Shown: positions 19,111 through 27,993, counted from the first letter of the stretch. The stretch is 64,000 nucleotides of DNA from Pseudoruegeria sp. SHC-113 (GCF_025376885.1 NZ_JAHUBR010000004.1:62001-126000), one strand, 5' to 3'. Translations and numbers: made by a program. Notes: a model not told the origin generated them from the letters alone.

Positions 19111-19145
19111 TTTCGCGCGTCAACAAAAATTTTACGCGCGATAAT
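19111..19145. promoter_or_regulatory. Operator-like repeats upstream of smoE
   Basis: Two related sequences, TTTCGCGCGTCAA (19111-19123) and TTTACGCGCGATAA (19131-19144), lie 20 bp apart in an AT-rich gap of 95 bp. LacI-type operators are palindromes with a central CG, and TTTACGTAAA upstream of the regulator itself (20278) is similar. Binding is inferred. Confidence 0.45.
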
Positions 19146-19156
19146 TTTTGGAGAAA

Positions 19157-20188
19157 TCAGGCAGAGGCGCGCAGGATAAGTCTTGCTGGATAAAGGGTTT
19201 CTGTCCGGTTCGCGAATTTGCCCCCGGCCTCAATCAGCTCGAACAACGTCTCCACCGAGCGATTCGAGACGGCCTCATAGTCATGTGCTGCAGTTGTCAG
19301 AGGCGGGCAGGTGAATCGCGCGAAAGGGTGATCGTCCATCGAAGCCACACGCAGATCGCAATCCGCCCCGATGCCCACGCGCAGGTTCTTTTCGTAGCAG
19401 GCCGAGAGAAAACCGATGGCCAGCCGGTCGTTGCTGCACAGGACGGTGTCGGTGGGCAGTTCGTCGCGTTCGAGCATGGTCAGGCAGCCCTGCCGCCCGA
19501 TTTCCTCAAAGGCCCAGCCTTCGCCGCCGACGCTGATGACATGGGGGCTGAGGCCGAGTTTTTCCATCCGGGTCAGGTAAGCGATGCGGCGTTTGTTGGC
19601 GTTGGGGTTGGCCGGGTGGCGCATCTCGAAGAAGCTCGGCGCGGTGCCACTGCGGCTCAGGTATTCTACCGTCTGATCCACGAAACTCGCATTGTCGGAG
19701 CCGATGAAGGCCGCGCCCATACCTTCGATGTTTGAGTCGAAAATCACCGTGGGCACCGCTTTGCAGAAGCGCTCGATCTCGCCTTTGATCGACGCGCGGC
19801 CCAGTGGCGCAAGCAACACGCCAGCCGGTTTGAGCGAACGCAGCCCGTCCAGGATCTCCACCTCCAGTTCGGGGATGCCGTGAGAGGAATAGAGCGTGGG
19901 GCGGTAGCCCGCATCGATGCAGCGTTGTTCGATGTTGCGGGCGATCTCGGCAAAGAACGGGTCCGCCAGATAGGGCACGACGATGCCGATGTTCTTGGTC
20001 AGCCGCCGGTTCTGGTTCATCGCGTAGACGTTGGGGCGGTACTCGTAGCGCTCCAACGCTTCTTCGATACGCGCACGGGTGGAGGCCCGCACGCTCTCCG
20101 GATCATGGAAATACTTCGACACCGTGGGCCGCGAGATGCCGCTCACCGCCGCGAATTCCTCCATGTTTCGGATCTTCTTCTGTGTCAT
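19157..20188 (-). CDS. LacI-family transcriptional regulator of the polyol operon
   Basis: This 343-aa protein has an N-terminal LacI helix-turn-helix (AAVSGISRPTVSKYFHDP, then the hinge RYEYRPNVYA) and a periplasmic-binding-protein-like sensor domain from residue about 60, containing GIVVPYLADPFFAEI and LCSNDRLAIGFLSACY. The ATG at 20188 fits the family start (TQKKIRNMEEFA); the longer frame from 20242 adds an unlikely basic tail. It lies directly upstream of smoE on the same strand, so it probably represses the operon and itself and is relieved by a polyol or its phosphate. R. sphaeroides regulators of smo that I recall are of another type, so this pairing deserves note. Confidence 0.92.
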   Translation of the reverse strand: MTQKKIRNMEEFAAVSGISRPTVSKYFHDPESVRASTRARIEEALERYEYRPNVYAMNQNRRLTKNIGIVVPYLADPFFAEIARNIEQRCIDAGYRPTLYSSHGIPELEVEILDGLRSLKPAGVLLAPLGRASIKGEIERFCKAVPTVIFDSNIEGMGAAFIGSDNASFVDQTVEYLSRSGTAPSFFEMRHPANPNANKRRIAYLTRMEKLGLSPHVISVGGEGWAFEEIGRQGCLTMLERDELPTDTVLCSNDRLAIGFLSACYEKNLRVGIGADCDLRVASMDDHPFARFTCPPLTTAAHDYEAVSNRSVETLFELIEAGGKFANRTETLYPARLILRASA

Positions 20189-20277
20189 CTTTCCCCGCTT
20201 TTCGGCCCTTGCCCGTGGCCCATGGCCGATTGGTCTCGGCAAAGAGGGTTTCTTACCGCGTGGAAAAAATCAATAAC

Positions 20278-20287
20278 TTTACGTAAA
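20278..20287. promoter_or_regulatory. Palindromic operator candidate upstream of the LacI regulator
   Basis: TTTACGTAAA is a perfect 10-bp palindrome with the central CG typical of LacI-family sites, 90 bp upstream of the regulator's start codon and 22 bp beyond the end of the thiamine operon. Confidence 0.45.
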
Positions 20288-20309
20288 ATTTTGGCCGCGA
20301 ATTAATCCT

Positions 20310-21050
20310 TCAGCCACCTGCGGCGCGGGCGGCGAGGCGGCGGGAGAGCGCGTCGAAGATCAGGTAAAGCACCACGGACATGGCACAAAGCGCCAGTACC
20401 GCGGCGAACATCAGGTCCGTTTTGGCACGGCCATTGGCCAGCAGCATGAGGTAGCCGAGCCCGCGCGAGGCCCCCACCCATTCGCCGATCACCGCGCCGA
20501 TGGGGGCGTAGACGGCGGCGAGTTTCAACCCGGTGCCGAGGTTGGGCAGGGCCGCCGGAATGCGAATGCGCAGCAACACCTGCCGGGGCTTGGCCTGCAT
20601 GGCGTGGGCCAGATCGAGGTAGCCCTTCGGTGTGGTCAGCAGCCCGTCAAGGAAGGAGGAGGTGACAGGGAAATAGATGATCAGCACTGCCATGGCGATC
20701 TTGCTCCAGAGCCCGTAGCCGAGCCAGAGCGTGAGCACCGGGGCAAGGGCAAACACCGGGATTGCCTGTGAGAACACGAGGATCGGCCCCAGAAGCTGCC
20801 GCGCGCGGGGCGAGAGCGCCAGATGCAGCGCGGTGGCAATGCCCAGAGCGGTGCCGATGGCCATGCCCAAGAGCACCTCGCCCAGTGTCACCAGCGCGTG
20901 CTCTCCGATCAGGGCACGGCTGTCCCAGAACACTTTGAAAACGCGAAACGGCGAGGGCAGGATGAAATGGGGCAGGCCCGTCAGCCAGACGATGGCTTGC
21001 CAGATCACGATCAACAACGCGAAGGAGGCAAGCGCGTGGTGCACTCTCAT
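20310..21050 (-). CDS. thiX: ABC transporter permease, thiamine-precursor type
   Basis: This 246-aa permease of the SsuC/TauC group has about six helices and an EAA-like loop (DLAHAMQAKPRQVLLRIRIP, about residues 143-162). Its position as the last gene of a TPP-riboswitch operon, with a THI5-like binding protein, an ATPase and TenA, identifies it as the permease of a hydroxymethylpyrimidine or formylaminopyrimidine importer (ThiXYZ). It overlaps the ATPase gene by 4 bp (ATGA). Confidence 0.88.
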   Translation of the reverse strand: MRVHHALASFALLIVIWQAIVWLTGLPHFILPSPFRVFKVFWDSRALIGEHALVTLGEVLLGMAIGTALGIATALHLALSPRARQLLGPILVFSQAIPVFALAPVLTLWLGYGLWSKIAMAVLIIYFPVTSSFLDGLLTTPKGYLDLAHAMQAKPRQVLLRIRIPAALPNLGTGLKLAAVYAPIGAVIGEWVGASRGLGYLMLLANGRAKTDLMFAAVLALCAMSVVLYLIFDALSRRLAARAAGG

Positions 21051-21778
21051 GCGGGGGCTCCTTCGCGCAGGAAGGCGTGCAGGCGGCCCTGCAGGGCCAG
21101 CGTGTCCGGGTGATCCACCGGGCGCGGGACGGGCGCTTGCGGCACGTCGAAGCTGCGGGTGCTGCCCGGCGCCATCACATGGATGCTGTCACCCAGCCGG
21201 GCGGCCTCACCGGGATCGTGGGTGACGAGCAGCACGGTCCGGTCTGCGAGCTGTGCGGCGGCCAGATCCTGCATGTCGGCGCGGGTGCGGGCATCAAGCG
21301 CGGAAAAGGGCTCATCCAGCAGGATGATGGGGCGATCCTCCATCAGCGTGCGGGCCAGCGCCACGCGCTGCCGCTGCCCGCCCGAAAGCGCGGCGGGGCG
21401 TTTCTCAATGTGATCGCCAAGGCCCACGCGGGTCAGCAGATCCCGCGCGCGGGCCAGATCGGGGGCGTCGCCCCTGAGCCGCGCGCCGATGGCGACGTTT
21501 TCGGGCGGCGATAGCCACGGCAGCAGCAGATCGCTCTGCGCCATATAGGCGATGCGATCCTCCAGCGGCGCGCCATCGCTGGCGGTGATCGTACCTTGGA
21601 AATCCACATGCGCCGCCAGCCCGGCGATCAGGCGCAGCACGGTGGTTTTGCCAACGCCCGAGGCCCCCAGAAGGCAGGTCCAGCGCCCCGGTGCCATCTC
21701 CAGCGTGAGCCCTGAGAAGAGCGGAACGCCCTCCACCGAGGCGGCACCAGAGAAGCTTATGCCGGGGGCCATGCTCAT
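21047..21778 (-). CDS. thiZ: ABC transporter ATP-binding protein, thiamine-precursor type
   Basis: This 243-aa ATPase has Walker A GASGVGKTTVLR, signature [13 protein letters not shown], Walker B IILLDEPFSALDA and switch His LLVTHDPGEA. It pairs with ThiX (overlap 4 bp downstream) and follows tenA with a 4-bp overlap. It drives uptake of a pyrimidine precursor of thiamine by context. Confidence 0.9.
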   Translation of the reverse strand: MSMAPGISFSGAASVEGVPLFSGLTLEMAPGRWTCLLGASGVGKTTVLRLIAGLAAHVDFQGTITASDGAPLEDRIAYMAQSDLLLPWLSPPENVAIGARLRGDAPDLARARDLLTRVGLGDHIEKRPAALSGGQRQRVALARTLMEDRPIILLDEPFSALDARTRADMQDLAAAQLADRTVLLVTHDPGEAARLGDSIHVMAPGSTRSFDVPQAPVPRPVDHPDTLALQGRLHAFLREGAPA

Positions 21779-22452
21779 GCGGGGGAGAGGCCCATCTGCC
21801 AGAAATCGACCTCAAGCCGCGTGGCCACGGCGAAGCGCTGCGACAGCCGCGTCCAGCGCGGGGTTTGTGTGTAGCCTTCGCCCAAGCGATGCACGAGCGC
21901 GCCGTCGATCAAAGCGCCCACGTCACGGCAGATCTGCTGATACTCCTCGCCCGCATAGGTGCCGATCCATTCGGCATAGGCCTCGCTCGTGGCCTCGGTG
22001 CCAAGCCGCGCGCCGATCTCGCCGTAGCCCATCACACAAGGAGCCAGAGCGGCCACGAGATCGAGGAAGTCGCCCGAATAGCCCGCCTCCAGCACATAGC
22101 GCGTGTAGGCGAGGTTGGCGGGGGTTTCCTCGGTGGCGAACAGCTCCGCCTCGCTGATCCCGGCCTTGGCGCAGGTTTCCACATGCAGCTGCATCTCGTG
22201 GTTCACCAGCCCGTTCACCGTGGCCGCCGCCGCCTTCATTTCCGAAAGCGTATCGGCCTTGGCCACGGCCAGCGCCCAAGCGCGGGAGAAATGCACGAGG
22301 AAAACGTAATCCTGCCGCAGGTAATGCAGGAAGGCCGCCTGCGGCAGGGTTCCGTCTTTCAGCCCTTCCACGAAAGCGTGGCGGGTATAGGCCCGCCACG
22401 CCTCCGGGCAATCCGCGCGCCAAAGCGCGAAGGCTTTGCCGTAGTCGCTCAT
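21775..22452 (-). CDS. tenA: Thiaminase II / aminopyrimidine aminohydrolase
   Basis: TenA (225 aa, normal) hydrolyses the aminomethylpyrimidine from degraded thiamine to HMP, or cleaves thiamine. The catalytic Cys is in LAPCVMGYGEIG (near residue 136), and the conserved Glu is in TRLEVDFWQMGL near the C-terminus. The all-helical fold signature FLHYLRQDYVFL is present. Next to a pyrimidine importer this points to salvage of base-degraded thiamine from the environment, as described for Bacillus halodurans. Confidence 0.95.
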   Translation of the reverse strand: MSDYGKAFALWRADCPEAWRAYTRHAFVEGLKDGTLPQAAFLHYLRQDYVFLVHFSRAWALAVAKADTLSEMKAAAATVNGLVNHEMQLHVETCAKAGISEAELFATEETPANLAYTRYVLEAGYSGDFLDLVAALAPCVMGYGEIGARLGTEATSEAYAEWIGTYAGEEYQQICRDVGALIDGALVHRLGEGYTQTPRWTRLSQRFAVATRLEVDFWQMGLSPA

Positions 22453-23384
22453 TGCGCCGTCACGTCGATCGCGATGGTGGAGACGGGGTTCACCGACGGC
22501 ACAAGGCCGAACTCGTGCAGGAAGGTCTCGAAGGCGGCGTAGCGGCCAGCGTCAAAGGCGGCCGGGCGCAGGGCGAAGCGGGGCAGTGTATCAACCCAGG
22601 CCTTGGCGTTCAGCTCGTCCTGCAACTCCTTGGAGGTGCCTGCAAAGATCTCCCAGCTCTTTTCCGGGTGGTTCACGATGAACTGCGTGGCCTTCTCGGT
22701 TGCCGCGAGGAAGCGGGCGATCTTTTCCTTGTCGAGGCTTTCGGTGTTGGCGACGTAGATCAGCTCGTCATAAGTCGGCAGACCCTCTTCCTCGATGTAG
22801 AAGCAGCGCCCTTCCACGCCTTCGATCTCCATCTGGTTCAGCTCGAAGTTGCGAAACGCGCCAATCACCGCATCCACTTGCCCGCTCATCAGCGAAGGCG
22901 AAAGGGACCAATTGACGTTCACCAGTTCGATGTCGTCCAGCGTCAACCCATTGGGCTGAAGGATCGCGCCCAGCACGGCCTCTTCCACACCGGCCACGGA
23001 GAAACCAACCTTGCCGCCCTTCAGATCGGCGATGGATTTGATCGGACCGTCTTGCAGCACCAGCAGGCAGTTCAGCGGCGTGGCAACTAGTGTGCCGACG
23101 CGGGTGAGCGGTAAGCCCTCGTGGATCTGCAGGTGCAGCTGCGGCTGGTAGGAGACGGCCAGATCGGCCTTGCCGGCGGCCACCAGTTTCGGCGGATCAG
23201 AAGGATCGGCGGGCGGGATGATCTCCACCTCGAGGCCCTGCTCGGCAAAATAGCCGTTCTCCTGCGCGATGATGATCGGGCCGTGGTCGGGGTTAATGAA
23301 CCAGTCGAGGATCAGGGTCATCTTGTCTTGCGCCATGGCCGGAGTGGCCAGCAGCATGGCGGCAAGGGTGAGCGCCTTTTTCAT
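22449..23384 (-). CDS. thiY: Pyrimidine-precursor ABC transporter substrate-binding protein
   Basis: This 311-aa periplasmic protein of the NMT1/THI5 family has a signal peptide (KKALTLAAMLLATPAMAQ). The mature part starts with KMTLILDWFINPDHGPIIIA; the D-W-F/x-N-P-D-H motif is typical of proteins that bind hydroxymethylpyrimidine or formylaminopyrimidine. The ATG at 23384 has AAAGGA at a good distance; the ATG at 23399 overlaps the thiF stop. It supplies ThiXZ. Confidence 0.92.
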   Translation of the reverse strand: MKKALTLAAMLLATPAMAQDKMTLILDWFINPDHGPIIIAQENGYFAEQGLEVEIIPPADPSDPPKLVAAGKADLAVSYQPQLHLQIHEGLPLTRVGTLVATPLNCLLVLQDGPIKSIADLKGGKVGFSVAGVEEAVLGAILQPNGLTLDDIELVNVNWSLSPSLMSGQVDAVIGAFRNFELNQMEIEGVEGRCFYIEEEGLPTYDELIYVANTESLDKEKIARFLAATEKATQFIVNHPEKSWEIFAGTSKELQDELNAKAWVDTLPRFALRPAAFDAGRYAAFETFLHEFGLVPSVNPVSTIAIDVTAQ

Positions 23385-23395
23385 CGGGTGTCCTT

Positions 23396-24370
23396 TCATG
23401 TGGCGGTGTCTCCCATGGCGACGAGGGCAATCTCGCCGCTCCAGTAATCGTTGAGGGCAGCGGCCGCGCGCCAGGAGCGCAGGCCGGTGCGGCAGACCAT
23501 GACAGCGCGCTGGCCCTCGGCGGGGTTCAAGCGGGCTGTGGCGAAATCTTCGGGCGTGAGCCGCTGCGCGTTGGGGGTGACGCAGGGGGCCTCATCGGCG
23601 CCGCGCAGTTCGACCACGAAATCCTCCGCCGCGATGTCGCGGTGGCTGATGAAGGGGAACTGGCCCGCATCGGGCTCCGGCGCGCCGTCAAAGCGGAAGG
23701 TGGCGGTGCGGAAGGCAATCGCATCATAGCGCAGCATCTGGCCCAGAGGCTTGCCAAGGCCCAGGAGGTGGTTGAGCGCCATCTGCGCCTGCAACGTGCC
23801 CAGCGTGCCGACGACGGGGCCCAGCACGCCATTGGTGGCGCAGCTCCCGGCTACGGCAGGCAGATCGGGGAAAACCGCCCGCAAAGATGGCGCGCCGCCG
23901 CAGCAGCCCGCCGCATAGCCTTCGGTGCCCAGCACGGAGGCCGTGAACAGCGGGATCCCGGCGGCCAGACAGGCATCCGACAGCGTGTAGCTGGCGGCAA
24001 ACGTATCGGCGCAATCGAGCACCACGTCGCAACCGTGGATCAGCCCGCCCACGTTGTCAGGGTTGAGCGCGGCGAAGACGGGCTCAACCGTCACCTCGCC
24101 GTTCAGCGCCTCCAGCCGCGCGGCGGCGGCGCGGGCCTTGGAGCGGCCCACGTCGGCTTCGGTGAAGAGCACCTGTCGGTGCAGGTTGCTTTCGTCCACG
24201 CGGTCCGGGTCAACGAGTGTGATATGGCCAAGCCCCGCGCCCACCAGATAGGGCAGCGCCGCCGCGCCGAGCCCGCCCGCACCCACAACGAGGGCATGGG
24301 CCCCGGACAGGCGCTGCTGCCCCCCGGGCCCGACCTCGGGCAGGATCATCTGGCGGGCGTAGCGGCTCAT
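23396..24370 (-). CDS. thiF: ThiF/MoeB-type sulfur-carrier adenylyltransferase with C-terminal rhodanese-like domain
   Basis: This protein activates the C-terminal Gly-Gly of ThiS by adenylation. At 324 aa it is longer than E. coli ThiF (about 250). The N-terminal domain has RYARQMILPEVG, the nucleotide loop VVGAGGLGAA (residues about 28-37), the Asp in LVDPDRVDESNLHRQ, and a Cys in AGSCATNGVLG at the expected sulfur-transfer position. One of the usual CxxC zinc sites is altered (GCCGG). Residues about 240-315 look like a rhodanese, with VELRG and an active-site loop VMVCRTGLRSWRAA. It overlaps thiE by 4 bp. Confidence 0.9.
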   Translation of the reverse strand: MSRYARQMILPEVGPGGQQRLSGAHALVVGAGGLGAAALPYLVGAGLGHITLVDPDRVDESNLHRQVLFTEADVGRSKARAAAARLEALNGEVTVEPVFAALNPDNVGGLIHGCDVVLDCADTFAASYTLSDACLAAGIPLFTASVLGTEGYAAGCCGGAPSLRAVFPDLPAVAGSCATNGVLGPVVGTLGTLQAQMALNHLLGLGKPLGQMLRYDAIAFRTATFRFDGAPEPDAGQFPFISHRDIAAEDFVVELRGADEAPCVTPNAQRLTPEDFATARLNPAEGQRAVMVCRTGLRSWRAAAALNDYWSGEIALVAMGDTAT

Positions 24371-24963
24371 CCGCAGGCCTCCAGCCAGGCGCGGATGCGG
24401 GCTTCGGGATCATCGTTCAGGGTGATGTCCGTCACCGCCGAGACCACATCGGCCCCAGCTGCAAACACGCCGGGCGCGCGTTCCACGCTCATGCCGCCGA
24501 TGCCAACGAGGGGGATATCGCCGATGCGCTTCTTCCATTCGGTGACGCGCGGCAACCCCTGCTCGTGCCATTTCATCTTCTTCAGGATCGTCGGGTAGAC
24601 GGGGCCGAGCGCGATGTAATCGGGCGCCAGCGCCAGCGCGCGCTCCAGTTCCTCTTCATCGTGGGTGGAGATGCCCAGCCGGATGCCGGCTTTCTTGATC
24701 GCGGCAATGTCGGCCGTGTCCAGATCCTCCTGCCCGAGGTGCAGGAAGTCGCAGCCTTCTTCGATGGCCATCTGCCAGTAATCGTTCACCACCAGAGTCG
24801 CGCCATGTTCCCCGCAGAGCCCCTTGGCCGCTCGGATTTCGGCGCGCACGTAGCCGGGCATCTGATCCTTGATGCGCAGTTGCACGAGTTTCACGCCGAG
24901 GGGCAGGGCGCGCAGGAGCCATTCGGAGGAGTCGAAAATCGGGTAGAAGCGGGGGAGCGTCAT
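24367..24963 (-). CDS. thiE: Thiamine-phosphate synthase
   Basis: ThiE (198 aa) joins HMP-diphosphate and thiazole phosphate to form thiamine phosphate. It has QLRIKD near the N-terminus, [20 protein letters not shown] with the substrate-binding loop, [20 protein letters not shown] and VGIGGM. Some ThiE-like proteins are TenI; the long synthase-type motifs favour ThiE. It overlaps thiG by 4 bp. Confidence 0.9.
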   Translation of the reverse strand: MTLPRFYPIFDSSEWLLRALPLGVKLVQLRIKDQMPGYVRAEIRAAKGLCGEHGATLVVNDYWQMAIEEGCDFLHLGQEDLDTADIAAIKKAGIRLGISTHDEEELERALALAPDYIALGPVYPTILKKMKWHEQGLPRVTEWKKRIGDIPLVGIGGMSVERAPGVFAAGADVVSAVTDITLNDDPEARIRAWLEACG

Positions 24964-25736
24964 TCGAGGAAGGCCTTTCCGATCACGGGGGTGGAGGGCG
25001 CGGCCATGTCGCGCGGCTCGATCGGGTCGGCCTCATAGGCGGCCTGCCCGGCGAGCACGGCGCGGGAAAAGGCCTTGGCCATCATCGCCGGATCGCCCGC
25101 CTTGGCGACGGCGGTGTTCAGGAGCACGGCGTCAAAGCCCAGCTCCATCGCGCGGGCGGCATGGGACGGCAGGCCGATCCCGGCATCCACCACCAGGGGC
25201 ACGTCCGGAAAATGCGCGCGCATGGAGCGCAAGGCGTATTCATTGGCGAGCCCGAGGCCCGAGCCGATGGGCGCGCCCCAGGGCATCAGCACCTCGCAGC
25301 CCGCGTGCAGCAGCTTTTCGGCCACCACCAGATCCTCTGTGGTGTAGGGGAAGACCTGAAAGCCCTCTTCGCTCAGCACCCGCGCAGCCTCGACCAGCGC
25401 GAAGACATCGGGCTGCAGCGTATCGGTATGGCCGATCACTTCGAGCTTGATCCACGGCGTGTCAAAGACCTCCCGCGCCATATGGGCGGTGGTGATGGCC
25501 TCTTTCGCGGAGTGGCACCCGGCGGTGTTGGGCAGCACCGGCACGCCGAGATCGGCGATCATCGCCCAGAAATCCTGCCCGGCGCGATCCGCCCCGCTTT
25601 CGCGCCGCAGCGAGACGGTGGCCACGCCCGCGCCGGAGCAACGGAAGGCCTCGGCCAGAATGGCCGGAGAGGGATATTGCGCCGTGCCCAGCATCAGCGG
25701 GTTGGCAAGCGGGGTGCCGTAAAACTCGCGCATCAT
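24960..25736 (-). CDS. thiG: Thiazole synthase
   Basis: ThiG (258 aa, normal) condenses deoxyxylulose phosphate, dehydroglycine and ThiS-thiocarboxylate to the thiazole. The Schiff-base Lys is in WIKLEVIGH. Also visible are [44 protein letters not shown] and [12 protein letters not shown]. It abuts thiS. Glycine oxidase ThiO in the same operon supplies dehydroglycine, so this is the aerobic route. Confidence 0.97.
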   Translation of the reverse strand: MMREFYGTPLANPLMLGTAQYPSPAILAEAFRCSGAGVATVSLRRESGADRAGQDFWAMIADLGVPVLPNTAGCHSAKEAITTAHMAREVFDTPWIKLEVIGHTDTLQPDVFALVEAARVLSEEGFQVFPYTTEDLVVAEKLLHAGCEVLMPWGAPIGSGLGLANEYALRSMRAHFPDVPLVVDAGIGLPSHAARAMELGFDAVLLNTAVAKAGDPAMMAKAFSRAVLAGQAAYEADPIEPRDMAAPSTPVIGKAFLE

Positions 25737-25934
25737 TCAGCCCCCCTGCATCGGGGCGAGCACCTCGATGCGGTCGCCGGCGTCCAAAGCATGGTCGGCA
25801 CGGGCGGGGGCTGCCACGAAAGCCTCGTTTACGGCTGTGGCCACCTTGGCCTCGGCGAGGCCGATTTCGGCCAGCAGCTCGGCCAGCGTTGTGGCCTCTG
25901 TCTCGCGGCGTTCGCCGTTAAGCGTAATCTTCAT
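25737..25934 (-). CDS. thiS: Sulfur carrier protein ThiS
   Basis: This is a 65-aa ubiquitin-like beta-grasp protein ending in the essential Gly-Gly (VLAPMQGG), which is adenylated by ThiF and thiocarboxylated. It overlaps the 3' end of thiO by 17 bp and is directly followed by thiG. Confidence 0.96.
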   Translation of the reverse strand: MKITLNGERRETEATTLAELLAEIGLAEAKVATAVNEAFVAAPARADHALDAGDRIEVLAPMQGG

Positions 25935-26892
25935 CCATCACCTCCGGGCGCGCGCCCGTTTCAAGCATGTCGGCCACCATCCGTGCCAGCGCAGGCGCGA
26001 GCAGGAAGCCGTGGCGGTAAAGCCCGTTTGCATAGATCGTATCGCTGCGGCGGCGGATGCGCGGCAGGTTGTCGGGGAAAGCGGGGCGCGCATCGACGCC
26101 GATTTCCAATACCTCCGCCTCGCCGAAGGCCGGGTGCAGCGCGTAGGCGGCACTCAGCATTTCCAGAAGCGAGCGCGCGGTGATCCGGCCACGCTCGCCC
26201 GCCTCGATCATCGTTGCGCCGAGCATGTAGACGCCATCGCCGCGCGGCACGATGTAAAGTGGGATGCGCGGGTGCAGCAGGCGCACGGGGCGCGAAAGCT
26301 GCACATCGGGGCAGCGCAGGATCAGCATCTCGCCCTTCACGCCGCGCAGGTCGGTGAGCGCGTCGCGCGCCGAAAGGCCCCGGCAATCTATTGTGGTGGC
26401 GGCCTCGGCCTGCGGCTGCACTGCGATGCCCTTGGCGGCGAGGTTGCCCGACAGCGTTTCGAGCGCGGCGCGGGGGCTCAGGTGGGCTTCCTGTGGGAAG
26501 TAGAGCGCGGCGCGGAAGCGGCCGGCGAGGTCCGGTTCCAGCGCGTCGATCTGGGCCGCGTCCAGCCGTTCGAAATTTTCCGTGCGGCGGGCGAAACGGT
26601 CCAGCTCCTTCAGATCGCGCCCCAGCGCCACCACGAGCGAGCCTTGCGTCTCCACAAGCCCGGTGTGCTGCTGCCACCAGCCGATGGACTGCGCGCCGAG
26701 CCGCACCACGGGCTCTTCCGCGCTTTCGCCTTCGCACCACGGCGCAAGCATGCCGCCCGCCCACCAGCTGCAGGCATGGGGGCCGGGGCTAGGCTCCTTG
26801 TCCACCAGCGCGAAATCGATCCCGCGCGCGGCCAGTTCCGTGGCCATGCAGAGCCCGGCGATGCCGGCGCCAAGGATGCGCAGCTCAGCCAT
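25918..26892 (-). CDS. thiO: Glycine oxidase ThiO
   Basis: ThiO (324 aa) is an FAD enzyme of the DAAO family that oxidises glycine to iminoglyoxylate for thiazole formation. The FAD-binding motif is LRILGAGIAGLCMATELAARG with the GxGxxG at residues 9-14. A C-terminal GLYRHGFLLAPALA segment contacts flavin. The ATG at 26892 overlaps the thiD stop by 8 bp. Confidence 0.95.
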   Translation of the reverse strand: MAELRILGAGIAGLCMATELAARGIDFALVDKEPSPGPHACSWWAGGMLAPWCEGESAEEPVVRLGAQSIGWWQQHTGLVETQGSLVVALGRDLKELDRFARRTENFERLDAAQIDALEPDLAGRFRAALYFPQEAHLSPRAALETLSGNLAAKGIAVQPQAEAATTIDCRGLSARDALTDLRGVKGEMLILRCPDVQLSRPVRLLHPRIPLYIVPRGDGVYMLGATMIEAGERGRITARSLLEMLSAAYALHPAFGEAEVLEIGVDARPAFPDNLPRIRRRSDTIYANGLYRHGFLLAPALARMVADMLETGARPEVMDEDYA

Positions 26893-27694
26893 AGACGGGC
26901 CATTGGGCGTGGAAATGATGCACCGGGCCGTGGCCGGACCCGATCTGCAGATCGTCTGCCGCAGCAATTGCGGCCTGCAGGTAGCCGTGGGCGGCCACGA
27001 CGGCGGCGGTAAGATCGGCCCCTTTCGCCAGTTCGGCGGCGATGGAGGAGGAGAGCGTGCAGCCGGTGCCGTGGGTGTTCTGGGTTTCCGCGCGCGGGGC
27101 CGTGAGCACCAGCGGCGGGGCGTCCTCGGTGATCAGCAGATCCTCGCAGACCGCGCCTTTCGCATGGCCGCCCTTCATCAGAACGGCCTCCGCCCCGAGC
27201 GCCAGCAGCGCTTCGCCCTGCGCGGCCATCGCGGCGCGGCTTTCGGCCTCGGACTGGCCCAGAAGCCGCGCGGCCTCGGGCAGGTTGGGGGTGAGTACGG
27301 TGGCCATGGGAAGGAGCCGTTCGATCAGCGCGGCCACGGCATCCTCCTGCAGCAGGCTGTCGCCGGATTTCGCCACCATCACCGGATCGAGCACGATGGG
27401 GCCTTTGAAGCCCTTCAGCCCGTCCGCAACGGTGGCGATGATCTCGGGCGTGGCGAGCATGCCGATCTTCACCGCATCCACTGCGAGATCCGAGAGCACC
27501 GCCTCGATCTGGGCGGAGATCACCGGCAGGTCGATCCCCTGCACGGCCGTCACGGCGCGGGTGTTCTGGGCGGTGACGGCGGTGATCACGGAAGCCCCGT
27601 ACACCCCAAGCGCGCTCATGGCTTTCAGATCGGCCTGAATCCCGGCACCGCCGCCGCTGTCGGAGCCGGCAATCGTCAGGGCAATCGGTGTCAT
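26885..27694 (-). CDS. thiD: Hydroxymethylpyrimidine/phosphomethylpyrimidine kinase
   Basis: ThiD (269 aa, normal) phosphorylates HMP twice to HMP-diphosphate. Signatures are IAGSDSGGGAGIQADLK, QNTRAV, VLDPVMVAKSGD and the ribokinase-family motif NTHGTGCTLSSSIAAELA with the catalytic Asp position replaced by the usual Cys. It is the first gene after the TPP riboswitch and, with TenA and the importer, lets the cell use external pyrimidine. Confidence 0.96.
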   Translation of the reverse strand: MTPIALTIAGSDSGGGAGIQADLKAMSALGVYGASVITAVTAQNTRAVTAVQGIDLPVISAQIEAVLSDLAVDAVKIGMLATPEIIATVADGLKGFKGPIVLDPVMVAKSGDSLLQEDAVAALIERLLPMATVLTPNLPEAARLLGQSEAESRAAMAAQGEALLALGAEAVLMKGGHAKGAVCEDLLITEDAPPLVLTAPRAETQNTHGTGCTLSSSIAAELAKGADLTAAVVAAHGYLQAAIAAADDLQIGSGHGPVHHFHAQWPVYG

Positions 27695-27763
27695 CAGGCG
27701 CGCCTTTCAGCTTGCCCGGGCGTCACCTGCGGTTTGATGGAAAGGGGGCGGCTTGCGCGTTCT

Positions 27764-27850
27764 CCGTTCCCTCCGCCGGCATTGCCCGGATCAGGTTCTA
27801 TGGGTTGATGCCCCGCATCTCTCAGCCCTCCAGCGAAGGCACCCCAACGG
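27764..27850 (-). promoter_or_regulatory. TPP riboswitch (THI element)
   Basis: On the minus strand the order is P1 CCGTT, GGGGTGCC, then GCTGAGAGATGCGGGG, ACCC, GAACCTGATCCGGGCAAT, GCCGGCGGAGGGA, and P1' AACGG. These are the conserved thi-box blocks including CTGAGA and CCTGATC. It lies 70 nt upstream of thiD and should switch off the thi operon when thiamine diphosphate is abundant, probably by covering the thiD ribosome site since no clear T-run terminator follows. Confidence 0.96.
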
Positions 27851-27864
27851 TTTCTTGCCCGGTG

Positions 27865-27892
27865 AGATAGCGCAGCCATCAGGCACAATCAA
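27865..27892 (-). promoter_or_regulatory. Predicted promoter of the thiamine operon
   Basis: TTGATT (27887-27892) and CTATCT (27865-27870) with a 16-bp spacer place the transcript start near 27857, a few bases before the first strand of riboswitch P1. Confidence 0.5.
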
Positions 27893-27993
27893 TTCGGAAA
27901 TAGCCGGGCGCGGATTTCGCCGCGATACAAACTTCTGGCCCGAACCCGGTGCGGATTGCATAGTGGGGCCATGACAAGCGGAGGAGGCGAGTC

